The notes beneath the pieces were generated by a model. It saw only the letters and a list, made by a program, of their open reading frames with translations. It was not told the DNA's origin and made no database searches. Shown piece after piece: positions 37,118 to 47,611 of a stretch of 64,000 bases of DNA (positions are counted from its first letter, which is position 1; every line of letters starts with the position of its first letter). The translations under genes were made by a program, and so were the position numbers. The stretch lies in NCBI GenBank assembly GCA_026210745.1, contig CP110631.1, positions 744,001 through 808,000 of the forward strand, given 5' to 3'. This DNA comes from Exobasidium rhododendri. Lineage: Eukaryota; Basidiomycota; Exobasidiomycetes; Exobasidiales; Exobasidiaceae.

Positions 37118-39646
37118 TCACACTCCGACCTCAACCATGGCGACTTTGCCGTTTCCTTGCCTCTTCTCTTCTTCTACCATCTCCATTGCCTCTGTGCTTC
37201 CAGGAACCAAATGCGGCACATGTTCGCCTAGGAATAGTTCGCTCGTTAGGGATGGCTGTAGTCGAAAGGAATTCGTCAGAGAGGTATGCGACGACATGAC
37301 CAACTCAACGAGGCCTGCTAATTGCTCTCGTAGATCACTGGTGGAAGCAGTGATAGCCAAAGAGGCAGTCTCGACAATACCTGTCTCTTTGTCAAAGTGC
37401 ACCTTCAGCGCCATTCGCTCGGGTGTGCCCTTGAATTGATCTAGGAAGTCGACTACTTTTGTGATCTCTTCTTGCCCTTCCTCTACTTCCTCTTTACCAG
37501 CAGCAGCAATGACACCTTCCTTGTTGTCTCTGCTGTCGGCGGGACCTACCATAGCAGTGTCTTCGTCTACTTCCTCCTGCTTGATGACCACGTTGCTCAG
37601 CGCTTCTTTCTCTTCCTCTGCTTGGTCTTGTTGCGCATCCCCTCCAATCATGACCTCTTCGACGTTTCCAAATCTCGCTTCGAGGAAGGCGGCCAATTGC
37701 TCTGTCCTGGCCAGGCCGTCGTCGTCTCGCTTTCCTCTAGCTACCGAATGCCCATTTTTTCCGTTTCCCACCGCCTTATCAATGTGTTCGCCTTCATGGT
37801 CATGCTTGTGTTGTGCTCCTGTTGTGATACGAACACTGGCCGGCATGGCCTCGATTCCCAGTAGAAGAGCTAGACAACTATCGGCTACCATGTCGTTGGC
37901 CACTCCGCTCTTCCACTCGAGCAAGAACTCGAAAGCGCTCTCCTTGCTTTGCTTGAGATCCAACACGTCCATGATTCGACTTGTTCTCTTCCCTTCCAAA
38001 TCGACGCCTTCCAGCACCTTGCCAAACATACCTTTCAGGTGATACAGCATCAATGACCACGTCACATGTAGTTGTATCCTCTGTCGTTGAATGATCGTAC
38101 TAGTGCGCAGCCCTGTAAAGTCATGCAAGTCTTCCGGATTCAAGATGGTGTAGGCAAAGTCCTTTGAGATCAGCAGGCCAGATATAATGTCATCTTGCTT
38201 CGGAGGCTTCTTTGCAATCGAACCAATCGCTTTGGCCATTCTCTCCCCTCGAAATTTGATCTTCAATGGCTCGCAATTCTTAGGTGTGTGGATCTTGATG
38301 TCTTCTGCTCGGTCGGAGAACTTGGCCTGCAAAGCTGCCTTTAGTCGATTCATATTGTTCTGCTCTCCGTGAACGAGTACGATGTGTTGCGCCTTGATCT
38401 CATCGATGAACTTGCTGTTCTGTGCGTAGTCGACGTGCGCGGAGAAGGAGATGTAATCCACCGACATTAAGAGTGGGATCCTCTGCCCGCTCAAGGCGGT
38501 AATGTCGTCTGGTACTTTGAGGATGTTGCGTGCCATCGTTCCCTCGACCGAATACCCGGTGACGATCAGACCGTTTCGACGATCTGGCGCCCATCTCTCC
38601 AGCAACTCTCTCGACACTCCACTCTGCATGAAACCAGGACTGGCCATCATCACACAAGGTCCCTTATCCTCGAATTTGTCTAGACTCCTCAGATTGCTAA
38701 CGTGCTTAAAGACGAAGGGATTGTCTCTTCGGTTGAAGCGAGATCGAATGTTGTCGTTCATCGTGTGAATGTATGTTTGATAGATGCTGATGCACTTTCG
38801 AGCAAGTGAGGAGGCGTAGTAGATGGGAATCGACTGCAACTCGGGATGCTGGGCCCAATATTCGTCAAGAAGAAGCAGTAGTTCTTGTGCTCGTCCTAGC
38901 ACGAATACGGGAAGTAAGACTCTGCCCCCTCGTTGCACAATCGTCTTTACTTGTTCAGTAAAGCGCTCTTCCTTTTCCAGTCGAGGCTCTAAGCTCTGCA
39001 CTCCGTAGGTACTCTCGCTTATCAGCACATCTGGACGTACAGGAGGAATCTCTGCTTGAACGAGATGTCGATCTTCCTCTCTGCTGAAGTCTCCGGTGTA
39101 GAGTATCCGCAGGCCTGCAATTTCGATCATAAACATACATGCTCCAAGAACATGACCTGCATGGTAGGGAGTAAAGCGGAGACCACCACTGATGGCCACA
39201 TCTTGATGGTAGTCGATCGCCTCGATCTGCCTCCATGAAGCGAGCATCTCTTCTTCGTCGAATAGATTGTCGTCTGATCCTGCATTCGACATGCGTACAA
39301 AGTCAGACATGAGGAATCGATAGACGGCTTTCGTGGGATGCGTCATGTACACTTTGCCCTTTCCATCCTTAAAGTTCGTCTTCTCCATCACATAAGTGAG
39401 TGCTGCTGCGTGGTCGAGATGAAAATGCGTGATGAGTAACGCATCGACTGTACTCCAGTCCAGTTCGTCGATGAAAGGCAGCGCAGCAATTCCCTGAAAA
39501 GCGGGATGAACGCCCGCATCGCACACGACTGTCTTGCCCTTGTACGTCAAGACGCAGCAGCTCCTGCCGACTTCCTGCCCGGCACCAAGCATCTCGATCC
39601 GCAATTCATCTGAACTGTCGCTACCAGCTGCCGCCACTGCTGCCAT
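37118..39646 (-). CDS. YSH1: YSH1/CPSF73 pre-mRNA 3'-end endonuclease
   Basis: Single exon, 842 aa. Metallo-beta-lactamase/beta-CASP nuclease that cuts pre-mRNA at the poly(A) site within the cleavage and polyadenylation factor. Visible motifs: LGAGQEVGRSC, HFHLDHAAAL (zinc ligands, about residues 73-78), YHAGHVLGACMF, LYTGDFSREEDRHL, and the beta-CASP region with MMASPGFMQSG and VHGEQNNMNRL. The conserved C-terminal domain spans about 480-650. A Glu/Asp-rich insertion near 690-740 is poorly conserved. All catalytic motifs are intact. The start is the ATG at 39646; the short Ala-rich leader before DELRIEMLG is typical. Confidence 0.95.
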   Translation of the reverse strand: MAAVAAAGSDSSDELRIEMLGAGQEVGRSCCVLTYKGKTVVCDAGVHPAFQGIAALPFIDELDWSTVDALLITHFHLDHAAALTYVMEKTNFKDGKGKVYMTHPTKAVYRFLMSDFVRMSNAGSDDNLFDEEEMLASWRQIEAIDYHQDVAISGGLRFTPYHAGHVLGACMFMIEIAGLRILYTGDFSREEDRHLVQAEIPPVRPDVLISESTYGVQSLEPRLEKEERFTEQVKTIVQRGGRVLLPVFVLGRAQELLLLLDEYWAQHPELQSIPIYYASSLARKCISIYQTYIHTMNDNIRSRFNRRDNPFVFKHVSNLRSLDKFEDKGPCVMMASPGFMQSGVSRELLERWAPDRRNGLIVTGYSVEGTMARNILKVPDDITALSGQRIPLLMSVDYISFSAHVDYAQNSKFIDEIKAQHIVLVHGEQNNMNRLKAALQAKFSDRAEDIKIHTPKNCEPLKIKFRGERMAKAIGSIAKKPPKQDDIISGLLISKDFAYTILNPEDLHDFTGLRTSTIIQRQRIQLHVTWSLMLYHLKGMFGKVLEGVDLEGKRTSRIMDVLDLKQSKESAFEFLLEWKSGVANDMVADSCLALLLGIEAMPASVRITTGAQHKHDHEGEHIDKAVGNGKNGHSVARGKRDDDGLARTEQLAAFLEARFGNVEEVMIGGDAQQDQAEEEKEALSNVVIKQEEVDEDTAMVGPADSRDNKEGVIAAAGKEEVEEGQEEITKVVDFLDQFKGTPERMALKVHFDKETGIVETASLAITASTSDLREQLAGLVELVMSSHTSLTNSFRLQPSLTSELFLGEHVPHLVPGSTEAMEMVEEEKRQGNGKVAMVEVGV

Positions 39647-40057
39647 GACGAAAAATCGGCTGCTTTACACCTTTGGATATTCAAGAGATGATCAGATCAA
39701 AACGAGAGCGGTGGATAGAGTGAATGGGAAAGGAAAAGGTCTAAGGCTTGGGAAGGAAGCGCTTATGTCAGCAGCTCAACGCGATCCCGACACTTGCAAC
39801 CAACTCTCAGCCAACCCTTGGGAGGCGTCGACCTCAAATCTTAAATTTTTGTAGTATAACTTGACGTTCCTGCAACTGCACACTCTATCATCCGGGCCAG
39901 TAGAGTTCCATTGGGATCACCCAGAGCGAGACAAGCCTCGCTCTCCCTCCTCCAGTAGTAGCACGATGATTTGCGCATAGGACTAGAGCTACTTGCAATC
40001 GCCCTCTTCTCCGGGGCAACATTTAGCATCCCCAGTCACGTCGGTGCACCGGCCGTC
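39647..40057. other. Divergent YSH1/TBC promoter region
   Basis: 410 bp between divergent starts. The TBC frame is open back to a TTG at 39971, but no ATG occurs before 40058. No other signal seen. Confidence 0.45.
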
Positions 40058-43000
40058 ATGGAGAGTCATCCTCTTTCTCTGGGAGACTCGCCCTCAGCGG
40101 CAGGTTCGTCCGCAGTGACTGACTCGTATCTTGCTCCTCCCACGTTTGTGTCAAGAAACGATACGATTCGAGGAGCATCCTCTTCGTCACAGGCCCGTCC
40201 AGGATACTTTGACCTGCAGAGGCTAGCAGCAGCCCACGCAGAAGCCACGAATGCCGTCAGTAGGGACCGAAAGTCCTCTGCATCGTACACCGCATCGGTA
40301 TTTGCTTCATCCTCTATCGCCCCTAGCTCACAAGACAGTGAAGACGGAATGGAAGAGCTGGATGATAGCATAGATGGGGAATCGGACGAGGAGGAGGAAA
40401 TACCTCGATGGCTACAGAACGCCAATAGTACTATAACGGACAGGAGGCCTGCTTCACGCAACTCTGTAGTATCGAATTATCCTAAAACAGGCAGCAAAAG
40501 GGTTTCTGTCAACGGCACCATCGCTCGCGGAAACGATGCCTCTTCTTCTCGAAATAGTAGGCGGTCTCCAGCCCCGTCCAGTCCAGCATACAAAAAATCG
40601 ACACCACAAACACATGAGACAGCTTCTTCCCTGTTCCCCCCCGGTGATTTCGAAGGGCAGGAAGCGTCCGAAGCGGTTCAGGGCGACAGTAAGCCCAGCC
40701 AGCAATTCTTGTCGTCACTGTACCTCATGACAGACGAAGAGCTGGACAGGCATCTTGGCATCATACCTAGCACTTCTTCTCGACCCAAGACAGCTCCTTT
40801 GCAGTCTCAGACGTCGAAGAAGTCAGGAGACATTGAGACGATGGCAACGAGAAGCATATCTGGTGATCATCTGACTGTCTCTCCAACATCCTACAGCGGC
40901 CGCTCATCCTCTGCTAGCGTCGCGGATCCGGAGGCACAAGCAGCAATGGTCGGTGATAAATCTCCTTCACGAGCTCAACATAAGCTCCTTCGAGATTTGT
41001 CTGAACGATTTGGATCAATCATAAAAGACCAAGACCTTTCTAGACGTGCTTTTGAGAAAGAAAGGGAGCGACTGCTGATGACGTTGAATGCTCAAAAGAA
41101 AGAATCCGAGGCAAGAGAGCTAGCTCTTCGAGAGATCTTATTGACGATGGGAGTCTCCAAAGCTAGGCTAGACAGAGCAATCGTACAGGCAACATCAGAA
41201 GCGCACATTCCAGTGATCAACGTAGACGAGCAGCTGTCTGAGCATCTTCGTCGATCTGATCTAGTGGCAGCAGGACGCTTGGCTCAAACAAAAGCAACAA
41301 ATGACGAATTACTTCCTGCATCTTTACGAGAAGCTATGCTGGAAGCGGCAGATAATACGAGTCCACTCTTTGGTCGAGATTCGTTTGAGAGCGTTCGAAG
41401 GCCTCTAGCAAGACGTGCGACGACGCTTGCGTCACATGAGGCAGAAGAAGGTCAAACGCCCGTCCGATCAAGTTCACCAGATCTGAGCCTTCCACTGACT
41501 ACGACCATTCCATCGATTATATCGACACCGACTGCCCGTTCTGCCTGGGGAAGTGGCCTAGTGCCCTGGGTAGGGACGACTGGGGGAAGTAGAAAGGCAA
41601 GAGCAAGCATCCAAGCCACTAGTCCGGCTGCTGTAGAGGCGGATGGCTATTTTTCAGATGGACCTGGCAAGGATGTCTCTCATCACTCCCCCTCTCCAAC
41701 GCCAAAGCAGCGTCAAGCTCGATCGAACTCCATCTCTGCAGTCATGTCTCAATTGGAAGATGGAAGCGAGGATGAAGACGAGAGACGAGGCTGGGCAGAT
41801 GCTGCAACAAGAAGTGCTTTTGGAATCCTCGGCACTTTGGCGTGGAGGCGCAAGAAGCCTGATCGACCAAGTATAGCGGGCAAGAAGAAAGCGTCACATG
41901 CATCCAAGTCGCAGTCTCCGCAGAACTCGCTCTACGGTGAGAGAGCCATACGACAAAGGGATGACGCTAATGAGGATACTGTCAGTGTTCGCAGCTCTCG
42001 CACAGGAAGAAGTTCGTTAAGCTCGAAGCTGATCGACATTGGCGGCGAGAACGAGGGAAACGAAGACACCATCCGCGCCAAGAATGGTCTATTACGACCT
42101 CCTGTGCAACACACACTTTCTGGTCGAGACGTGGTATCCGCCATTTACGAAGCCATTGGATCTGCACCGGCATCGCCAGAGAACGAAAAGAAACATCCGT
42201 TTGCCAATGAACCCCCCAAGCCAAGTCATTTCAAGGCGATCTGTCTAGCGACGAGGATCATGACTTCTGATCCAGGTAGTGTACTCTTGAACAGCGGAAG
42301 GAAGACGTCACCAGTCGTCAAAAGCATGGCAATGGCCGTGGTGGAAAGAGCAAGAGAGGAAGGGAAGATGGTGAGAAACATCACCACAGCAAGGAGTAGC
42401 AGACGGTCATCGACTCTTTTTGTGACGCCTGCCAGAGAGAGATCGGCTAAGGACGGCAGGGACGCTCGTGCAACACCGCCAATCAGTACGACGACATCGA
42501 GTCACTCCAGCTCAACAGCCACATTGAGTAGAGCCTTAGGGAGTCATAAGGAGAGATCAGCGTCTAAAGTGACGGAGCCGAATGTGACTAGACTGCCTCA
42601 ACTATTCGGATTCGGAGTGTCGATACCTGCCTCACCAAGGTCGATGGAGATTGAATCGTCTAAAGGGAAGACTGTCAAAGATGCAAAGGACGCTGCGGTT
42701 GCATCAGAGGCTACTCCCATGGTCACTGAGCTGGAGCCAATCCTAGCGCACGACGTCAAACCACCGACGTTGGCCTTACTAGCTCGGAGGTCGACGATCA
42801 CACCGCAACCACTTCGACGTCGAAAGAGGCAAGGGACGATCGATAGTTTGGACAAGGTATCTGAGGATGAGGAATCCTCTGGCGACGAATTCGAAGTGTA
42901 TGGAGGCAAGAACCTTCAAATCACCCCAATGTCAGAACAGTCGTTGCATCGTGTCAACAGAGCAGAAGGGGATGAAGCGCTCTTGACGGATCGGTATGGA

Positions 43001-44768
43001 TTCGTCTACGATGCCACACCTGCCGACGTCCGATTGCTGAGAAGAGCAAGGAAGGAGGCGACACATGCACCTGCTTGCCTTACCGGTATTCGAGTCGGTG
43101 TTCGAGCAAGGGGCGGGTCCGACAGCCAAAGCGACGATGACAAGGACGATGTTGATCTGGAAGGGCCGGATTCTGAGATTGACGACGAGGAAGAAGCAGA
43201 GAAGACGAAGGATGAATCTAGCAATCACGTTGGCAACGACTCTGATGCCGCTTCACAACACACTGTTTCCTCGCACAAGACAGCGGGGACCGGTGGCGCA
43301 AGCGCTAGCAACAACGTCAGTCTTCTGTCTGTGAAGCCTTCTAAAGCGGTAGCCGAAGCGTCGATTCTGAGTGCAGCTTCCTTCACATCCTCATCGCCTG
43401 GTCCAACGTGTCCCACGCAGGAAAAGATACACTTTGAAGGGCAACAGTCGAGTTCGACACCTTCATCTATGGCCGCTGCGAAACGACCTCCTAGCACTTC
43501 ACAGACTGTCAAGCGACTGTTGGGACAGTTGCAGGTCATGCATCAGGACCAACAAACCAGTCAACAGACTGAATGGGATAACTTTCTCCAAAGAAGAAGA
43601 GCGGGCGCTAGTGGGGCGAGAGAGAAGGTTGAAGCGGTACCCTCTCCTTCTGCAGCAACGCAAACACGGTCTTCGTCCATCACGGACGTGGTGCGTAAGA
43701 GTGGTGATGCGTTGGGTATCACATCCAAGACGGCCGGTCCTTTGTTTTCAAAAATAGATTCAGCGGCTCTTTCGGAGGAAGAATGGCATCTAGGCGGACT
43801 CGTAGGGCTGAGTCGAATGGGCACAGAGACAAAGGATTATCAGGATTTTGCAAAGCTGATTCGGAAAGGTGTGCCCTTGATCTACCGGTCGAAGATCTGG
43901 TACGAGTGCAGTGGTGCAATGGAGCTGAATGAGCCGGGAAAGTACCAGGAACTCTTGCTTGATCATGAGAATGAAGAGAATCCATGCACTCATCAGATCG
44001 ACTTGGACATCGGTAGGACTATGCCGACGAACATCTACTTTGCCGGCGATGGACCTGGTGTGATTAAGCTGCGGCGCTTGCTGGTCGCTTTCTCGTGGTA
44101 CAATCCAAAGTGTGGCTACTGTCAAGGAATGAACAATTTAGCAGCCACTCTCTTGCTCACCCACGCCACCGAAGAAGAGGCCTTTTGGGTGCTTGTGAGC
44201 ATCATCGAGAAGATCTTGCCGGAAGAGTACTATACGTCGCACCTTCTCGTCTCTCAGGCGGATCAAAGAGTCCTGATGGACCTGATGGACGAGGTGCTGC
44301 CGGCTCTGTCCGCTCATATCCGTGACCTGGGTGTGGATCTACCTGCCGTCACCTTTGCTTGGTTTCTTTCACTCTACACGGACTGTCTCCCTGTGGAAAC
44401 GCTGTTTCGGGTCTGGGATGTCATGTTTGTCGAAGGTATGATCATCCTCTTCCGCATTGCGATTGCCATCTTCATCGTCAATGAAAAGGAACTTCTGGAG
44501 ACTTCATCTCCCTCGGCTTTCTATAGTTTCGTACACGGTATGACGTCGCATCTCTTCTCCGTAGACCGATTGATCAAGGTGAGTCAGTAGGAGTTCACGA
44601 GTCAGCTTCTCCATGCTGATGCAGACCTCTTCCTCTTCTGCGCGACTACAGCTCGCTTGTGAAGACCTGAAGTCTACCGTTCGGAAGGAAATGATTCTTG
44701 AGAGGAGGGAGAAGCACGTTCAAGATCTCACCATTGAGCTCGGTCTAGATACAGCCGCACCAGTATAG
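40058..44768 (+). CDS. TBC-domain Rab GTPase-activating protein
   Basis: Exon 1 40058..44578, intron 44579..44651 (GTGAGT...CTACAG), exon 2 44652..44768; 1545 aa. An earlier in-frame acceptor (GATGCAG near 44625) would add nine residues. The later one gives LIK|LACEDLK, the usual end of a TBC domain. The TBC domain fills about the last 270 residues: arginine finger in IDLDIGRT, glutamine finger in YCQGMNNL, and TFAWFLSLYTDCLPVE. Both catalytic fingers are present, so an active Rab GAP is expected. A coiled coil lies at about 305-370. The rest is Ser-rich disorder with acidic patches. The target Rab cannot be read from sequence. Confidence 0.9.
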
Positions 44769-45270
44769 AAGATGCTCATTTCAAGCAACACACAACAGAA
44801 AGGATACCTTCTTTCCGTCTTCCAGGGCAAGTCACTGTATTTCTACACTCCTACCCCGCATCTTCATTGTTTAAGAAGGCGTGAGGCGTTACTGTATTCC
44901 TAGTGTAATCTATCTCACGCACTCGCGGGCCGGACCACCACAATGATGACCGTTTTTGCGACAGGTGAGACCCCATGGTCTGACGAGCAGCCCGAAGTGG
45001 GAAAGGGGAGGCGCTCGTAGCATTTTGTTCTCATCCCAGCATGTCTGGCACACCGACGAGATCTGGTCGGATTGCGCAAGTACATTTGACCGAGCAGTGG
45101 CCGATCTTGGAAGACGGCGCCAGATGCTGTGCTCTTCTACCTGGCTTTGGGTATACGCCATTGATGAACGCACACAGCAGACAGTCCTAATTCATGCTTT
45201 GAATCCTTGCTTCGTTAAACATCCTACTATCTGGCCTTCTCTCGCCTTCAAAATCGTTGCCACTACCAGA
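44769..45270. other. Intergenic region before member G
   Basis: 500 bp. A short minus-strand open frame (44910..45173) ends in a Cys/His-rich tail (CRKNGHHCGG), but has no signal peptide or splice partner that I could find. Confidence 0.4.
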
Positions 45271-45910
45271 ATGCGCGAGTCTGTTGTCTTCCTTGTCGCT
45301 TTGCTACTCTGGTAAGTCGCTGCCTTATCTTGTCAACACGTTGCGCTGCATCTCACTGGAAAAATTTTACACTTCCAGCATAGCTTCTGCGTCTTCGTCT
45401 GAGCTCATTGAGTCTGATATTAGGGAAGGAAAGCAAGAGAATTTTATTGCTGATCTCGCCGACACAGAACGGTATAATCATCGCATCTCAACATCAAAGG
45501 TGCCCTACTTGAACAAGATTGCGGAAGCAGAACGAGCTACGCCCCTAGAAGTTGGACATCTCGAGAAGAGAGCACCTTTGCCTCTGCCTGGTGGATCCTG
45601 CACCAAGACAGGAGTAGAGACAGGAGCAGCGGCAAGTGGAAGTGGAAGCGGAGGTGAAAGACCGCCTCAGAGGCCACGGCATAAGCTTCCAGGTGCAGGT
45701 GACCATTTGACGGATCGCATCAATAGTAGTGTAGCCGTCGAAAAGCAGCTCAAGGCGATGAGAGTTCGTCTAAGAGAATTGGACCTTCTGAGGAGAAACG
45801 AGAACATTACAAATGACCAATTGGAGGAGAGAAAAGGACTCATAACGGAGATTGCTGAGCTGACCAAAGAACGCGATGCTATGGTACCCAAGAATCCAAG
45901 AGGGTTTTGA
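45271..45910 (+). CDS. Kex2-type secreted protein, member G (second cluster)
   Basis: Exon 1 45271..45311 (41 nt), intron 45312..45378 (67 nt, GTAAGT...TTCCAG), exon 2 45379..45910, 190 aa, phase 2. The signal peptide is MRESVVFLVALLLCIASA. The pro-region is acidic, ending at Lys77-Arg78 before Ala-Pro. The mature N-terminus APLPLPGGSC matches SPVPVPGNAC of member H, so G and H are paralogues. A Gly/Ser spacer follows, then a Leu/Glu/Arg-rich segment (about 130-180) that looks like a coiled coil. One cysteine after the cut. Function unknown. Confidence 0.83.
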
Positions 45911-46452
45911 CGAGCAGCAGTCTACAAGGTAGTGCATCTCTCTGTTTCCTCCACCGTTTGCCAGTATGTACCCTTTAGATCAATATAGCTGCAAAATCAC
46001 CTGCGACGACAAGCAGATAGATAAATTTGTCTAGAGCGAGGCAGTGCGGACAGCACGGAGAATTGGCAGGCGGTCATGATCACACTAGATCAAGGTGGCG
46101 AATGGGCCAGGGTCTCGGACAACAATACTAAGAACGATCTGCTTTCCTGATAGAAGTGGTGCGGATGTCGCCGGACGTGGTATGGTCTGGTCGTCATCTG
46201 CAAAGGAATCTCTAAGACCAGATGAAGGCGTTGGCGAAGGCCCTGTGGGCGTATGATGCTGTCCTGGGGCAGAGCCTCCGCCAATCGCGCATGAAGAGTA
46301 GTGAAGCGCAACATACTGCCTCCTTTAATTATGTGGCGGCTAGTGAGTCAAGCATGGAGGGTTTTGTAGGATGGTGTCTATCAGTCTGTCTCCTCATTCT
46401 CTCCCCCTTCTACTTATCTACAGATCAGCAAATTGTAAAGTCTTCGCTGACA
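45911..46452. other. Intergenic region between members G and H
   Basis: 540 bp between two plus-strand paralogues. No gene or strong motif seen. Confidence 0.45.
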
Positions 46453-47095
46453 ATGCTTTCTTGGAGACCTGCTGCTGTTGCTACTTGGATCTTATTGTGA
46501 GTGTACGCTGTCCGCTCTTACATTAGATTTGAACTCACTGCCATCTCTCTATAGCTTGGCTCCAGGATCAATTCTGGTTCATGGCTCTGCCAAGTCTGGA
46601 AACCGACATACAAGTCAAGCGCTGAGCGTTGATAATCTGAGCTTTTCTTACTTCTATGGACGAGATCAAAATCTCAACCTTGTGAAGAGATCCCCAGTAC
46701 CGGTGCCTGGTAACGCTTGCATGAAAGAACCATCAACTTCTTCAAGTGAGCCCGTTCGAGATCGAAGAAAGGGTAAGGAAGTCGCGGTAGACGGTGAAGT
46801 AGGGGAGAGACGTAACAATTCTGAAGTGCAGTACAGCCACATCGACCAAGTATTTGCGGATTCTAGGAAACCACACGAGCATTTGACTCAAATCAAGGAT
46901 GAATTGAAGGAGATGATCGACAAGAGGGTGTTCGCACACGGGAATAGCTGGCCCAATTCTGAGACCAAAGCAAGATACGACCTACTGCATCAAGAAAAGA
47001 CATACTATCGGAAGATCATCATAGACATCTGGAAGAAATATGAGATGTCTCAGGGCATTCATCGTTCCGCTGGATACTACGAGGAGCGTGTGTAG
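46453..47095 (+). CDS. Kex2-type secreted protein, member H (second cluster)
   Basis: Exon 1 46453..46496 (44 nt), intron 46497..46554 (58 nt, GTGAGT...TATAG), exon 2 46555..47095, 194 aa, phase 2. The signal peptide starts MLSWRPAAVATWILFLAPGS. The pro-region ends at Lys59-Arg60 before Ser-Pro. The mature protein starts SPVPVPGNACMKE, like member G, then becomes charged and helical (HLTQIKDELKEMIDKR). Its tandem position beside G and shared first ten mature residues indicate local duplication followed by strong divergence. Function unknown. Confidence 0.82.
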
Positions 47096-47611
47096 CGTGG
47101 AGGGGACCATCATGATCTTTTCTTGGAACTCTCGTCAGGCCGGCGTCCGACTGTGTGCCCGACTGCATGACAATGACTGCTTTTCGCCATCTTTGTACTT
47201 TCCCTACTCGCGTTTACTGAAAACCCCCTCTCCTCATCCCATCCACCTCGATGCAACCAACCTCCTTGACTGAAAATGCGATACATCACATCTCTTCTCG
47301 AGCACTAACGTGGGCTCCGTGGCGAATTATTTCCGCCTACAAGCTGCGACGACAGTGTTTGGCATAAGGTTGTCATGACCTTGTACTGATCAAGGGAGGG
47401 GAGAGCCTAACGAGGGATGGATATGTAGCCTTCTCACCTTGCCAATTAAAGTACTGTCCGACGCGATCCCACGCGTTTCAAGGTGGGGGACTACACAATT
47501 TCAAGATCCGCTTGGACTGGGCTTTCCGAAATACTATATGTGTTACTTCACTTTCTTGTACGTCTTCCTATACCATCCCATCTCGTCCCATCTCATCCCA
47601 TCTCTCATAAC
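47096..47611. other. Intergenic region before the ATRIP gene
   Basis: 515 bp. A tandem CATCCCATCT/CGTCCCATCT pyrimidine repeat (about 47573..47605) lies directly before the ATRIP start, probably in its 5' UTR. No gene seen. Confidence 0.5.

Noticed and set aside
44943-45090. Plus-strand ATG with GTGAGA donor and CATCCCAG acceptor that mimics the secreted-family first exon
   Set aside because: The joined frame stops after about 23 codons.
44910-45173. Minus-strand 87-codon frame with Cys/His-rich tail
   Set aside because: No signal peptide, no KR[AS]P site, no splice partner and no recognisable family; kept only as a remark.
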